Position numbers and translations under genes: made by a program. From assembly GCA_936432065.2 (NCBI GenBank), contig OW386292.2, forward strand, positions 126,477,639 through 126,541,638: a stretch of 64,000 bases of DNA, read 5' to 3'. This document shows positions 1 to 11,640 of this stretch, one piece after another. The DNA comes from Rutpela maculata. Taxonomy: Eukaryota > Arthropoda > Insecta > Coleoptera > Cerambycidae. A model generated the notes under the pieces. The model saw only the letters and a list, made by a program, of their open reading frames with translations, was not told the origin of the DNA and ran no database searches. Position 1 is the stretch's first letter; the number at the start of each line of letters is the position of its first letter.

Positions 1-429
1 ATATTTTGTGCAAATAAATAGTGTAGTGCTGTGCCGTTTGCAGAAAGCAGTTTAGAAAAGAAGAAAATCGATCGTTCCATAGTCGTAACATGATGAAGTT
101 CAGTTTACAGTTATAAAGTAAATAGCAATTAAATTTTAATATCCTTTCAATACATATTTATCTTACTGTTTTATCTTACTATAATATCGTATGCCTACAT
201 CACGTTATATAAAGAGCCGGTAATGCAGGAATTGCAATAATTCATTTTAATGAAAATATTTACCATTCTACACATTTTCTACACACACAACCCACTGTTG
301 CCTATGGGATGTGATGTTCATCTATCCATTTTAATGGACATATAATGTGACTATGTTAGGAGCAAACAAGGTATATAGTGAAAAGATAGCCTGTTATGTA
401 TCTAGATATAAGTTCTTTAATCGGAGGTT
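1..429. repeat. Copy 1 of a duplicated ~0.42-kb segment
   Basis: This stretch is repeated almost base for base at 52597-53018. The main difference is a ~12-base direct-repeat contraction (TTATCTTACTG occurs twice here, once in the other copy). Both copies share the same right breakpoint after CGGAGGTT. No long reading frame is seen. The left boundary is cut by the window edge, so the full unit may be larger. It lies in intron 1 of gene A. It could be a transposon terminus or part of the segmental duplication that made the gene family. Confidence 0.8.
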
Positions 430-894
430 CATTACTTCTTGTAAAATTTCAACATTGAAATTTTCTGCTATTTTCCTCAGTATCTCCGGTCCCAGTAATC
501 GCATCGAAAAACTAAAAATGCCAAATTGTTCGCAATAAAATTTTGAATAAGAGTATGCTTATGGAGAAACCTTTTGAAAATTTGTTAATTTGTAAAGAGT
601 TAAAACCACCAAAAATTTATTCTCTCCGATAATTTAAAAAACATAATAATGCATCTGCTGAATAGGTGCTGAAGGGTTCATAATTTTTAATTTGTACGAT
701 TCGTTATTTTGAAAGGTCTCGGAATATTTCTTTAAGCTTGAGATAATAAATTGGTAATAAAAGATCTAAAAATTTGTATTGAACAGAATTACTTTCAGTT
801 AAATGGTGAATATTTTGAACAAAAAGACGGCTTACCAATGAGTTCTCCTATTTACGAAGGCGTAGAAGGGTCACGGATATTTTTATCCAATTAT
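430..894. other. Unassigned AT-rich intronic sequence
   Basis: No coding potential, inverted repeat or family resemblance was recognised. It lies inside intron 1 of gene A. Confidence 0.5.
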
Positions 895-2325
895 TCCCAC
901 ATAAATTTGTAAATAATTTGATTATTCACTGTTAAATCTGTAAATTATTGATTTACTTCCAGTTTCAACTGTAAATTTTATTATTCCCAGTTCAAACTGT
1001 AAATAATTCAATTGGTTCCAGCTGAATCTGTAAGTAATTTAATTATTCCCACTTTAAACTGTAAATAATTGAATTATTCCCAGTTCAAACTGTAAATTTT
1101 TTTATTCCCCCTTTAAACTGTAAACAATTCAATTGTTTACAGCTTAATCTGTAAATAATTCAATTATTTACAGTTTAAACTGTAAATAATTGATTTATTC
1201 CCAGTTCAAACTGTATTTTTTAAATTCCCACTTTAAACTGTAAATAATTGAATTATTTCCAGTTCAAACTGTAATTTTTTTAAATCCCACTTTAAACTGT
1301 AAACAAATATTATTCCCATTTTAAACATTAAATATTTGAACTGGAACTGCTGGAACTGCAATTAACTCAGTCGTTTCTAGTTTAAAAAAAATGTAATTAC
1401 CTATATTGAATATTATTCCCCTTATAGTAAATAATTGAACTGGAGCAGCTGGAACTGCAATTAACTCAGTCGTTTCCAGTTTTAAAAAAAATGTAAATAC
1501 CTATATTGAATATCATTCCCATTTTTAACAGTAAGTAATTGAACTGGAACAGCTGGAACTGCAATTAACTCTGTCGCTTCCAGTTTAAAAAAAAATGTAA
1601 ATACCTATATTGAATATTATTCCCATTTTAAACAGTAAGTAATTGAACTGGAACAGCTGAAACTGCAATTAACTCAGTTGTTTCCAGTTAAAAAAAAATG
1701 TAAATACCTATATTGAATATTATTCCCATTTTAAACAGTAAATAATTGAACTGGAAGAGCTGGAACTGCAATTAACTCAGTCAATATAGGTATTTACATT
1801 TTTTTTTATACTGGAAACGACTGAGCTAATTGCAGTTCCAGCTATTCCAGTTCAATTACTTACTAAAATGGGAATAGTATTCAATATAGGTATTTGCATT
1901 TTTTTTAAACTGGAAACGACAGAGTTAATTGCAGTTTCAGCTGTTCCAGTTCAATTATTTACTGTTTATAATGGGAATAATATTCAATATAGGTATTTAC
2001 ATTTTTGTTAAACTGGAAACGACTGAGTTAATTGGAGTTCCAGCTGATCCAGTTCAATTATTTACTGTTTAAAATGAGAATAATATTCAATATAGGTATT
2101 TACATTTTTTTTAAACTAGAAACGACTGAGTTAATTGCAGTTCCAGCAGTTCCAGTTCAAATATTTAATGTTTAAAATGGGAATAATATTTGTGTACAGT
2201 TTAAAGTGGGATTTAAAAAAATTACAGTTTGAACTGGAAATAATTCAATTATTTACAGTTTAAACTGGGAATAATTAAATTATTTGCAGTTTGAACTGGG
2301 AATAATTCAATTATTTACAGAATTT
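895..2325. repeat. Large palindromic tandem array
   Basis: The outer left part (about 900-1330) is built of short variants of AAACTGTAAATAATT spaced every 30-40 bases. The inner left part has five ~100-bp units starting near 1335, 1434, 1539, 1643 and 1745, each containing TTGAACTGGAACAGCTGG and an AAAAATGTAAATACCT block. From about 1785 the same units run in the opposite orientation to about 2200, followed by the short repeats again to 2325. The whole block is therefore a head-to-head palindrome centred near 1785. No coding frame is present. Confidence 0.85.
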
Positions 2326-2327
2326 CT

Positions 2328-2912
2328 ATCAACTACCCATGATTAGAAACAATCATTAATGTCAGTCATTTTCTTCTGTTAAAAAGTGCCAGCACATTTA
2401 AATTACACCCACGAAGACTTTTAGATTTGTTTATTATTTATGGAGAATGTGATACAATAATAATACCAAGAATATGTAACACATTTGCTACTCGATACCC
2501 ACTTTATTGTTTCATAGACTTCTACGTTTTTTTGGATAAATTATAATTTTCAACAAAAACTTGCGAATAATTCAAAAAGTATGTGTGTTAGATATAGGAC
2601 ATGCTGATATAAGTCCACCTCAAATTTAATTCTACATCGATTGCCATTAAAAAATTTGGCACGTGCCATTTGACAGAGCCAAGTATTCTAAAATTATCCA
2701 ATATGCGTTTTACAGTGTATGGTGGATGGTTTCTGTTCTTGTGGGTATCGAGTAGCAAATGTGTTACATGTTCTTGGTATTACTTTATCATATTCTCCAT
2801 AAATAATAAACAAACCTAAAAGTCTTCGTGGGAGTAATTTAAATGTGATGGCATTTTTTAACAAAAGAGAATGACTGACATTAATGATTGTTTCTAATCA
2901 TGGGTAGTTGAT
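2328..2912. mobile_element. MITE-like element with ~180-bp terminal inverted repeats
   Basis: The left arm starts ATCAACTACCCATGATT and its reverse complement ends the element at 2912. The arms run about 2328-2515 and 2738-2912 around a ~220-bp loop. There is no internal reading frame. It abuts the palindromic array without a gap. Confidence 0.75.
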
Positions 2913-3841
2913 GGCAATTTTTAGTAAAAATTCTTGGACATTTAAGAAAATCGCCAATATTACGAAAAGTTGTAACATTAATGCTTATACTAGAAAGAAG
3001 GGAATTTAATTTAACACAACTTGATGTTAAAAAAATACAGGGTGTTCCATTTGAAATAAAAAAGTTTTTGCACACCCTGCTACATGTTTTGACTCAGAAT
3101 TTTATGATCATTTCGAAAAGTCGAAAATATATAGGGTATTCCATTTAAAATAAGCAAGTTGGTATCGACTTCCGGTATTTCCAGAAGTGCCGCCATTTTG
3201 AAATTATTATTTTCGCACTCGTAATGGTCGACTATGGTAGGGTACCAATTCTGAAATGTCTATCTCATCTGCAAGTGGGAAATATTCTAATGGCCGCCTT
3301 AAAAGAATTACCCTGTATAATGAGGAGTAGAACATAACAACTTCAGTATTTAGAATCCTTCTGAGGAAGCTGACAGCATGATGAGCGAAACGTCAAATCA
3401 AATTCGACAGGCACGGCAACACCCGGAAGAAATCAGTTCATTAGATACTGGCCGTGAAAGATTGCTTTTTATTATTATTAATTATTGATTTACTATCTGC
3501 ATTATTACATAATCAAGAAATTGTCATATACTAAGGTTGTAATTTAATTGGAAAATTTTGTACTTATATGACATTTAAAAAAAATAAGTCGAATAAACTG
3601 CAAAAAACACTCGAACTACGGCCTAGTGTTTTTGTACGTCAGGTAGTTCTAATTATATTATCACGACAACCAAGTTTTTGTGTCAATAAAAATTTATCCG
3701 ATAAAATCTAAACCTCTCGTTGTACCACCCATATAAATGTTATTAAGTTTTGTACCGCCAAAGAGAGGAATAAAAAATTGTTGCACGAGACCTATTTTCC
3801 TGCGATTAAGTTACTGGCCTGGAATTACAGTATGAACTTAC
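2913..3841. other. Rest of visible intron 1 of gene A, with mariner-end-like sequence
   Basis: CAGGGTGTTCCATTTGAAAT near 3040 and a related GGGTATTCCATTT near 3136 resemble mariner terminal repeats. A CCCTG motif near 3311 could be the opposite end of a solo or truncated copy. No transposase-coding sequence was recognised. The remainder is featureless. Confidence 0.4.
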
Positions 3842-3905
3842 CGCAAAATTGAGCGTTGGCACTTTGGAGCACTAGAAAAACTAGGAAACTAAGTATACGG
3901 ATCAT
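3842..3905 (-). CDS. Gene A, exon 1: signal peptide of a secreted FN3-family protein (partial gene)
   Basis: Read on the minus strand from ATG at 3905, this exon encodes MIRILSFLVFLVLQ followed by SANAQFC, a typical hydrophobic signal peptide with a likely cut after Ala-18. It ends one base into the next codon (phase 1) at a strong GTAAGT donor. Length, phase, reading frame and donor match exon 1 of gene B (39837-39900), and the promoters are also homologous, so this is a tandem paralogue of gene B. The conserved Cys three residues after the cut site is present in both. Downstream exons must lie left of the window. The molecular role is unknown. An alternative is an exon-1/promoter duplication without a complete gene behind it, which cannot be excluded here. 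Confidence 0.8.
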
Positions 3906-3950
3906 TGTGAAATTTTTTGCTACATTAACTTTAGCCAATATCAGTAAATA

Positions 3951-4035
3951 CTTATATAAGCTCTTGAGGATCGTCATTTAGTAACACTTTAGATATAAAA
4001 TGTTTGTCTCACGATACTTTATCTGCGGAAGATAA
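3951..4035 (-). promoter_or_regulatory. Gene A core promoter: TATA box and inverted GATA pair
   Basis: On the minus strand TATATAAG occupies 3958-3951, about 46 bases upstream of the ATG, implying a very short 5' leader. Further upstream, TTATCT (4019-4024) and AGATAA (4030-4035) form a mirrored pair of GATA-factor sites. The block aligns with the gene B promoter (39948-40033), including both GATA sites. GATA sites of this kind are common in insect gut and fat-body promoters; that tissue assignment is inference. Confidence 0.65.
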
Positions 4036-4559
4036 AATTCAAGGGGGAATTTTGCTAATAGTTCAGTATTGTGGACTAATTAGACATCAAAAGTTTTAGA
4101 GATCACCGCAATAGGACAAAGATAGAAGCTATACATACGTTGCTGATTGAACAAGGAGCATTGTGTATAAAAGTAGCTCGTGAATGAAATCAACAAGCCA
4201 ATAATGTAACAATTGGGTATCTGACATTTTCGTCCTGTTTAAACACTGCAAAAAAATCCATTGAGACTGAAGACTGCAGTTTTTGGACCCAAGGAATCCA
4301 ATAGATCTAGGACCTTCATTTTTTCACTAAGTAAATACAAAGTGTACCAGAAATGGACAGTTAAATGAAGTGAAGTGATAGGGGAGGTAATTTCCAACCA
4401 AAATAACCATATATGTGATTATATAATTGTTGATTTTTCAAAAGTTATTTCAATTTTTGTATTTTTCCTGAAATCGTCTAGTGGGTTCCAAAAAATAAAT
4501 AAATAAATAAATAAATAAAACATGTATGAGTTGTTTGGTTGTTTTATTATTTTTAATAT
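4036..4559. other. Unassigned upstream flank of gene A
   Basis: AT-rich with a short (AAAT)n microsatellite near 4494-4518. No gene recognised. Confidence 0.5.
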
Positions 4560-4796
4560 GTTAAAGTGGGTGCACTTTTGGTGGAGGTCAGGAAGCTAAA
4601 TTTTGCCGTTTTTGTTCGACTATTTGCTGCAGCGACGAAACCTACTTACTGCCCCCCCATTTTCTGGGGTGCTAAATTAAAAAAAAATAGTAGGAGAAGT
4701 TTTTAACTACCCCCACCCTTTTAAACTGCCAAAAAAACACCCCCTTTCACAGTTTTTCGATAGTGGGATGATTATGAGTGTTTGGGAAGGAAATCT
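4560..4796. repeat. Satellite S, isolated unit
   Basis: The unit contains the landmarks TTTTCTGGGGTGCTAAA, GGAGAAGTTTTTAACTACC, TTTTTCGATAGTGGGATGAT and GGGAAGGAAATCTAT. The same order of landmarks recurs in the units at 5455-6095 and 41865-42245. It is cut at 4796 by a retrotransposon end. Confidence 0.7.
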
Positions 4797-5440
4797 ATTC
4801 AAATTCAAATTCAAATTCAAATTCATTTATTTTGTTATTGGACAATTACAAATTGTATAACAATAGTCAGCAGTAAAAACAGTTACAATTGGTATAAATA
4901 AAAGAAAGATAAAATTAAGTGCAACTTAAATTAACTTAACCTATATGAAAAAAACTCAGACAACGAATAAAAACATTTAGCCACTAAGAACAATTTAATT
5001 TTTTTTTTGAAATGAACTAAGTTAATATTATTTTGTTTCAATTCATCTGGCAAATGATTGAACATTTTCAGCCCCAAGTAGTTTGGAGATTTATTGGTGA
5101 TTGTCAATTTAGAAAAGGGCACATGAATATCATTTTTATGTCTAGTATGTGCGTCATGTATATCTTTGTTGAGGTTATACTTATGTTTATTTTTAAATAT
5201 ATAAACACACATTTCAAATATAAACAAACATGTTAGAGTAAGAATTTTATTTTCCACAAAAGCGTCTCGACAGGTGTGCATGTAGGGTAAACCTGCTATA
5301 GTACGTAAAATCCGTTTTTGTGATATAAAAACGGTTTGTGATAGGGTGGAATCGCCCCAGAAACAGACACCATATCGAAGTCGTGACTCTACTTGAGCGT
5401 AGTATAAATTAATTAATTGTTGATTTGTAAGAATGAAGTT
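4797..5440 (-). mobile_element. Non-LTR retrotransposon 3' end (truncated)
   Basis: On the minus strand, 5281-4931 encodes about 116 residues with the C-terminal signature of Jockey/CR1-like polyproteins: THTRHKNDIHVP, then PNYLGLKMFNHLPDELK, then a basic FKKKIK segment. The 3' end carries a (TTTGAA)n hexanucleotide tail (4797-4830 on the plus strand). The 5' side is lost and only the last part of ORF2 remains. It sits within satellite S units, so it inserted into them. Confidence 0.75.
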
Positions 5441-5454
5441 TCTATGCTTCTATG

Positions 5455-6095
5455 TTTATTGACTAGAGAAGGTCTGAGAGTCTAAGGCGCGGTGAAGGGC
5501 GATAGCAGCCCCAGGGTGTTTTATAACCCTTGCAGGAGGTGGAAAAGTGATTTTTTTCTCTTTTAGTTGTAATACTTGCCCCCCTCCTATTTTCGAGAGG
5601 CTAAACTCGAAAAAAAATAATCGATTACGTCTTCAACCCTTCCCAACTCCTCAAATGGGCAAAAACCACACCTTTTCGTTATTTTTCGATGGTGGTATGA
5701 TTATGCCTGTTTGAGAAGGAAATCTATGAAGTTTTTATGAAGGTTTATTGACAACGGAAGGTCTGATAGTCTGGCAGGGTGAAGGGCGGTAGCAGGGGGT
5801 TGTTACAACTCTTCCAAGGGGTGGAAAGGTGACTGTTTTTCAGGGTGCCGAACTCGAAAAAAATAGTTGATTACGTATTCAACACTTCCTAACCCCTTAA
5901 ACGGGCAAAAACCTTTTCGCCGTTTTTCGATGGTGGGACGATTATGCGTGTTCGGGAAGGAAATCTGTGAAGGTTTATTGTCAAGGGAAGGTCTGAGGGT
6001 ATGAAGCAAGGTGAGGGTGGTAGCAGCCTCTGGGGGTTGTTACAACCCTTCCAATTGGTGGCAAAATGACTTTTACCTCAAACGGGCAAAAACAA
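5455..6095. repeat. Satellite S, about three tandem units
   Basis: Units of roughly 230-285 bp start near GGTTTATTGACNA (about 5456, 5741 and 5968). They contain GAAGGTCTGA, GGGTGAAGGGCGGTAGCAG, TTTCGATGGTGG and GGAAGGAAATCT. The last unit is incomplete. Confidence 0.75.
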
Positions 6096-7229
6096 AAAGT
6101 TTACGATTCATTAAAAAAAATAACAAAAATATAAGGGGAAGGTAATTTAGAATTCGCGCGGGTCCTCGATAACCAAGCGGAGGCACGATTTCTCCACGCA
6201 GTTTCCACAGCGCATATTCCGATAATCGAGGCAAGAAGCGAAGGTGCGTGCTAGTCCTCGCTGAGAATTTCTCTCACGTTTTACATTTCATTGTATTCTT
6301 ACTAAAATGTTATATTTACATTATTTATTAAAAGAAAAAAATTTCCTTGGAAAATAGATCAATAACCTTCATAAAAACTTCAATAATTTCCTTTCCAATC
6401 ATCCCACCATCGAGAAAGGAGAAAAGAGGCCGTTTAAAGGATTGGGGGTGGTTAAAAACTTCTCCCACTATATTTCCTTTGGATTCATTCGAAAAAAATT
6501 ATTTATTTAATACGGCAAAAATTAATAAATAAATTAAATTAAAATAAATTAATTAGAATTTTTAAATAGTAATTTTGTTGTAAAATCTCTTCAAACTAAT
6601 ACAATATATTATTCTGAACAAAAAATGAGGAACACATTTTTTTCATTTGAGAATCCGTTTTAAAGATAAAAATTATTTTTAGTTGAAAAAATTGTTAAAT
6701 TGTGACCTTCTTTGGCCAATATCTCGAAACCTTGTTATTAAAATTTTTTGTGCCCGTGGAGACTTTTGATCGACATGTCATAAAATACCACTGTGCAAAG
6801 TTTCAGCTCCCGGGAGTGAAAGCCAAATTACATATAAAAGGTGCGGGGTTCTTTCTGAAACTGCAAGGTCAAACGTAACAAATAATTCTCAGAATACTTC
6901 AGATAGTCAAATGATACCAATGACTTCAGAAATAGATATACAAAGTATTCTGGATGAAGCTAGTTTTGCTTATTATGGATCTCAATACCAGTGGTGTGTA
7001 AGTTAAAGAAGGGGGTATATTAAAATTTAGCTTTAAAACAATATTTTTTTGAGAAATTAATAAAACAGTGCTCATTATTATTGCACAACTTTATATAAAA
7101 AAATAGAGATAGTTATAATCATATTTATTTTCCCAGTAACAGAATCAATATCTTAAATAACGCTACCTAACTGATCAAGTATATTCAAATAGGAATCAAC
7201 TGTTTCTTCAATATAATAAGTTACCTAAC
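6096..7229. other. Unassigned stretch with one inverted satellite S fragment
   Basis: About 6140-6290 is relatively CpG-rich and unlike its surroundings, but has no recognised homology. About 6390-6485 is a reverse-complement fragment of satellite S (CCCACCATCGAGAAA and CTTCTCCCACTAT landmarks). The rest is AT-rich without features. Confidence 0.45.
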
Positions 7230-7440
7230 TAAAATAATTATTCAGAGCATGCTAGTGAATTATTTTAACTGTCGCAAAAATTAATACAGATAAATATAAA
7301 CATATTTCTTTCTAAGCAACTACTTTCTCGACTATATGTCACGAAGAACATTGAATTCTAAGACTATAAATGCATTATGTACAGTACAACCGTCAAAAAT
7401 AATGGCATATTTATTTTAAATTTAAATAAGCTATCCTATT
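7230..7440. repeat. Diverged repeat shared with 45510-45710
   Basis: Blocks such as CTTTCTAAGCAACTACTTTC, GACTATATGTCAC and GTACAGTACAACCGTCAAAA line up in the same order with 45590-45690. Similarity is clear but degraded. Its nature is unknown. Confidence 0.5.
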
Positions 7441-7514
7441 TAACCGAAACAAAACAAAAGCACTTACCAATATTTCAGTTATCTTTATTAAACTTTAAAA
7501 TATAAATAAACTTT

Positions 7515-9375
7515 CAGGATTGTAGTTTTGTTTCAGACAACACGTACCAAAAAGTTCCCTACTCCCCTGTCGGCTTCCCTGTTTTTGCGGAGCAACAAGG
7601 GCTTTAGTCGCAGAAATTTCAGAGCTGGCTATAAAGTGCAGCAGAAAGGTTATTACTGGTCCGATTTGGTTCGAAATGATTATAAAATCTTCGGAGAAGC
7701 ATATCCGTTCGTATTTCAGATGTTTCATTCATATTTTGTTCATATTTTTCCGTTCTAGTGCTTTCAACATTTCAAGAATTTAAGGAATTCCGAAATGGCG
7801 CCATTGTGGGTAAATGAAGACTCGGAGAGGAAAACGTACCCGAATAAACATATCTTTTCATAATTTGGACTTTTCATTAGTGTGTCTACCTTCTATGTAG
7901 CGTTACAGAGCGACGACACTCGGACAGTTAAGTGCGTTCATAATTGCGTCGATCACGTCTAGTCTAAACAATCAAGCAGACGCACGGCGAGATATGCCTT
8001 CTTAGTTCAGTAGCTGTGACAGTCCTCGGAGTATGTGCATCGGTTCATTGGTGCGGGAAAATCGAGTGATCGTAGTTAAGTCATGGTGGACACAAGCGTC
8101 AGCTCTGTACAAAATGGAGAAGCAAAAGGCGTGGAAGCTCGTGAAGAAGAGACCTGTGCTCATTAATGCTCCGCGGTCTTCTCGCATCCTGCATCTGGCA
8201 AGAGGACTGTGGCCGCCGCTGAGTAAAGGTTTATCGTAGCTCTTTATAGAGGCAGTGAGCAGGGGAGCTCACACGCTACGAGTAGTCCGATACAACCAAA
8301 GCGTGGCGAAGCAGTCGGTCACAGCCTCCTTTGATTAGGCAAGCCTCCCTCCAAAAAGTGCCGCCTGTGAACTACATTCGTCCCACTCATACTTCCAGGT
8401 GAGGGAGACAGGGAGAATAGTGTGAGGATTTAATTTATCGAAAAGCTTGCAGTACTCAACTAACATGTATGTGCTTTTTTTGCAGGTTCAGCAATGGCTA
8501 GACGCCAACCACAAAGCGGAGTACGGGACGGGGGGGTTGAAATCAGGTCTCCAGGGCCTAGTTCCGGTTTCTACAACAAGGCAAGCCAGCTCCTGATAGC
8601 CGGCTACGGCTAATTTTCTGTGCCTGCAAGGCAGACTGCGGTGCCCGGTGCGAGTGCAGAAACTCAGGTCTGAATTGCAGCATCGTATGCAGAAGCTACA
8701 GACGATCCAGCTGCATAAACAGCCAGCCAGTGGATATGGATGATGATCCGCACGACCCTACTTCCCAGAAGATTAATAATGTCAATTGTCCTGCTGAATA
8801 AAGTCATTTTCTGAGTCTGACAAGTTAAATTTCATTCAATAAATCTTATGAAACACAAATAATATATAAACTGGAATTCGCAACAACTCTCATCAGCGCA
8901 GCCATGGCAGGTCCACCGGCCGCAAGACGGGCACGGCGACATTCGGAATGACGTAGCTTTGTAACGGATGACGCTACAGAGAAGACATACCAATGGAAAG
9001 CCCAAAGTATGAAGAGAAATGTTTATTCGGGTATGTTTTCCCTCCTAGTCTTCATTTATCCGCAATGGTGCCATTTCGAAAGTTTTTCAATTTTTGAAAT
9101 TGTGACAGCAATAGAACGTACAATTATGAACAAAATATGCACGGAATATCTGAAATACGAACGGATATGCTTCTCCGAAGCTTTTATGATCATTTCGAAC
9201 GAAATCGGACCAGAAACAACCTTTGTGCTGCATTTTGAAGCCAGCTCTACAATTTCTGCGACTTAGGCCCTTATTGCTCCACAAAAACAGGAAAGCCGAC
9301 GGGGGAGAACAGGGGACTTCTTGGTATGTGTTGTCCTTGACCAAAACTACAATTCTGCAACTTTTCAGCTTTACA
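7515..9375. mobile_element. Element I: DNA element with ~400-bp terminal inverted repeats carrying a nuclease-like gene remnant
   Basis: Arms at about 7515-7925 and 8965-9375 are reverse complements along their length; for example GGAGAAGCATATCCGTTCGT near 7695 appears inverted near 9160. The ~1-kb interior holds a remnant of the PIN-like/Cys-rich family (see 8230-8800). No DDE transposase is present. The short open frames seen within the arms (7528-7758 plus, 9344-9087 minus) are the same sequence in mirror image and are not taken as genes. Confidence 0.8.
8230..8800 (+). pseudogene. Remnant of PIN-like/Cys-rich TIR-element protein, C-terminal part (Element I)
   Basis: Pieces in order are FIVALYRG, LRVVRYNQSVAKQSVTASFD, then ASLPPKSAACELHSSHSYFQ, an 87-bp GT-AG intron (8399-8485), VQQWLDANHKAEYGT, a short out-of-frame stretch, and from about 8610 LIFCACKADCGARCECR with further Cys residues to the stop codon near 8800. 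The SLPP-SAA / Q-WL / CxCK..C..CxCR order is that of the C-terminal half of multi-copy uncharacterised invertebrate proteins with a PIN-like N-terminal half (family recalled, not searched). Frameshifts and stops show it is dead. The intron joins the conserved FQ and VQQWL segments exactly, so the ancestral gene was spliced. Confidence 0.65.
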
Positions 9376-10189
9376 ATAATTAATTCCGGGTCAAAAACTG
9401 AAATTCATAGTGTGCTTTTTTTAATAGTCTTGAGTACATACTGGGTGATTCATAAAGATGAAGCCGAAATTAAACAAGATATAGAAAATTAGCAAACAAA
9501 AAATCCGTATTTTAACTTTTAACAAATTTTGCAAAGTTGAGACAGTGTAAATATGAATTTCTGTACATATCTTTTGCTTTACTTATCCGATTTGTTTTAA
9601 ATTTATTATGACCAAATTATGCTCAGAAAAATGTTGCACATAATTATAATTAATTACAATTATTAATAATAATTATAATTATAATTTCCAACAGAAAAGT
9701 AAAAAATTAGTTTCATTACAAGAATAAAAATATTTCTTACCTTTAAAATATTATCTGAACATTGAGCATGGGAGTATTTTTCTCTACAATCTTTTGCTGT
9801 TGCTCTAACCCTTTCATGCATAATGTATGTGCATTGGAGTGGACATTTTTTTTTTTCAGTTACAGTGTATTCCTAATCTGATGTTTTAAATGCATGAAAG
9901 CCTTTCCAGTGGACGTTATAAATTAGCTTTTTACAAATGCAATTTACGAATAAGGAGCAAAAGACGATTTATAGGTTTATAGAGGTTTCGAATCCAACTA
10001 TACGGAAATACAGCAGATATGGTTGACAGTTTGTTGGTGCTTTGAAAGTGGTGTAACTTTGTGAAGAGGAAAACATTGTATTTATGTATTTTAAAATGCA
10101 GTAATTCTACCTATTCGTGAAAGTTATGAACTATAGAGTAGTTTCTATATGTCTATTGCGTTATTACATATAACCTACAAAATGTTTCT
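9376..10189. other. Unassigned AT-rich stretch
   Basis: No recognisable gene or repeat structure. A (TAATTA)-rich patch lies near 9640-9690. Confidence 0.5.
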
Positions 10190-11060
10190 TAGACCTACTG
10201 GAAGAAGCAGACATATCTGAAAATGACGAGTCATTGAATGATGGAAATTCCTCAGAAGAAAAAACAGACAGTGTTGTAATACTGATAGAGAATTACTTTA
10301 TCTTTGAAGATTCTTCTCATTATGACAATGATGATGAAATTCCTTTATCGGAATGGAGAAAAAGGCTAAAATGGGTAGTTCGAGATTGCGATATAGCACC
10401 AACAAATCTTCCAGTGTTTCTCGTTTCGCCGAGAATAAGTATATCTACTAATTTACCACTTGAAATTTTCTTGTTATTGATAAGTGAGGGCATGATAGAT
10501 AATATTGTTTACCAATCCAATTTATATGCACTACAGAATTTTAAAAACAATATCTATATAACTGAAATAGATTTGTTTTCATTTATTGGTATATGCTTCG
10601 TAATTTCCTATATACGATATCCCAGAACAAGGCTTTATTGGTCATGTGAAGAAAGATTACGAATGGAAATTATGCAGATACTATGGCTGTCAATAGATAT
10701 AAAACAATTTTGAGATATCTTCATTTCACAGAAAATCCTATTGATAATCATAGCAGAGAATCTAAAACCTACACGGCCACAAATAAAACTGACAAAGCTG
10801 CTGATAAACTGTGGAATTATGTCAATTTTTAGATAAGCTACAACACAATTTCTTGGTTGTCATGTGCCTAGAAGAGCATCATTCAATAGATGAGCAGATT
10901 ATTCCTATGAAAAACCGAATAAGCATAAAGCATTACTTACCCAAGAAACCCAAAAAATAGGGAATTAAGAATTGGGTTCGAGTTGGTGTCAGCGGATAGG
11001 TTCGAAATTTATCAAGGTGAAAAACAGACAGCTGAAGTAAAAAACGAGAAAGGGTGCTGA
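10190..11060 (+). pseudogene. piggyBac-type transposase relic
   Basis: The longest frame (10234-10713) begins with an acidic N-terminal region (SLNDGNSSEE, DSSHYDNDDEIPLSEW). It continues with the family landmarks NIVYQSNLYALQN, EIDLFSFIGICFVISYIRYP and RLYWSCEERLR. After a frameshift it resumes as RYLHFTENPIDN, then SIDEQIIPMKNRISIKHYLP at about 10885-10940, which matches the piggyBac DEQ(M/I)IPFKGR..QYxPxKP motif around a catalytic Asp. Several stops and frameshifts break the gene, and the C-terminal catalytic part and Cys-rich end are not seen. TTAA ends could not be assigned. It lies between genes A and B and is not functional. Confidence 0.8.
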
Positions 11061-11639
11061 CTTGCTCCTAGGCTATGTAACATGTTCCTAATTTAAAAGA
11101 AATTAGAAATGAAACTAAATTGCAGAAACATCTAAAAATATTTATTATGGAAAATTCTGATATCATTAAAAACATTTATTACCAGTAGTGATGGAAATAT
11201 CTTACCGATAACCAGATCTGCTGTCACGAGAGCTAAATGTATTTCAATCACTTATTATATTACTTGGTGGGGATAAGGTACGATCACCGGTTTAAGTTCC
11301 GACACCACCAGGGCGACAGTTCTCGTACGGGTTTTTTCGTTTAGCTTTTTAGCCGAGTCAGCATCCCAAATTTTGTAAGTGCTTTGTGTTATTTTTAATT
11401 AGCTTTAGGTCTCTTTAAGTTTCTGCGTAGACAGCAATTTTTAATCTTATTATTAGTTTTAAGTTCGTCTAAGACGAACAGGAGGGCTAATCTCCCCCAA
11501 AACATTACTCGTTAAGCCGAACCGGACCTGCCCCGTCCAACCCTACATTCACCACGGCGGTTGGCTCCGGACCAGGTTCCGGTAAGGCACATATTGTAAA
11601 GCTTAATTTAAAATAAATTTTTTTTCACTTTCACTTTCA
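11061..11639. other. Unassigned, partly GC-richer stretch
   Basis: About 11280-11600 is more GC-rich than its surroundings and has a pyrimidine-rich tract ending in CAG at 11640. It may be the 5' part of a retroelement, but no family was recognised. Confidence 0.35.
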
Positions 11640-11640
11640 G

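Noticed and set aside
900..1330. Regularly spaced AAACTGTAAATAATT repeats, superficially CRISPR-like
   Set aside because: The intervening sequences are themselves variants of the same repeat, the array is mirrored downstream, and the DNA is clearly eukaryotic.
3360..3470. GATGAGCGAAACGTC segment resembling sequence seen near Penelope-type ends
   Set aside because: Too short and no coding support; left unassigned.
7528..7758. Open frame of 76 residues (and its partner at 9344-9087 minus)
   Set aside because: Both lie in the inverted arms of Element I and mirror each other; no other evidence for a protein.
8880..8960. GC-rich segment next to Element I as a CpG island or gene start
   Set aside because: It flanks a dead transposon gene and has no promoter or coding support.
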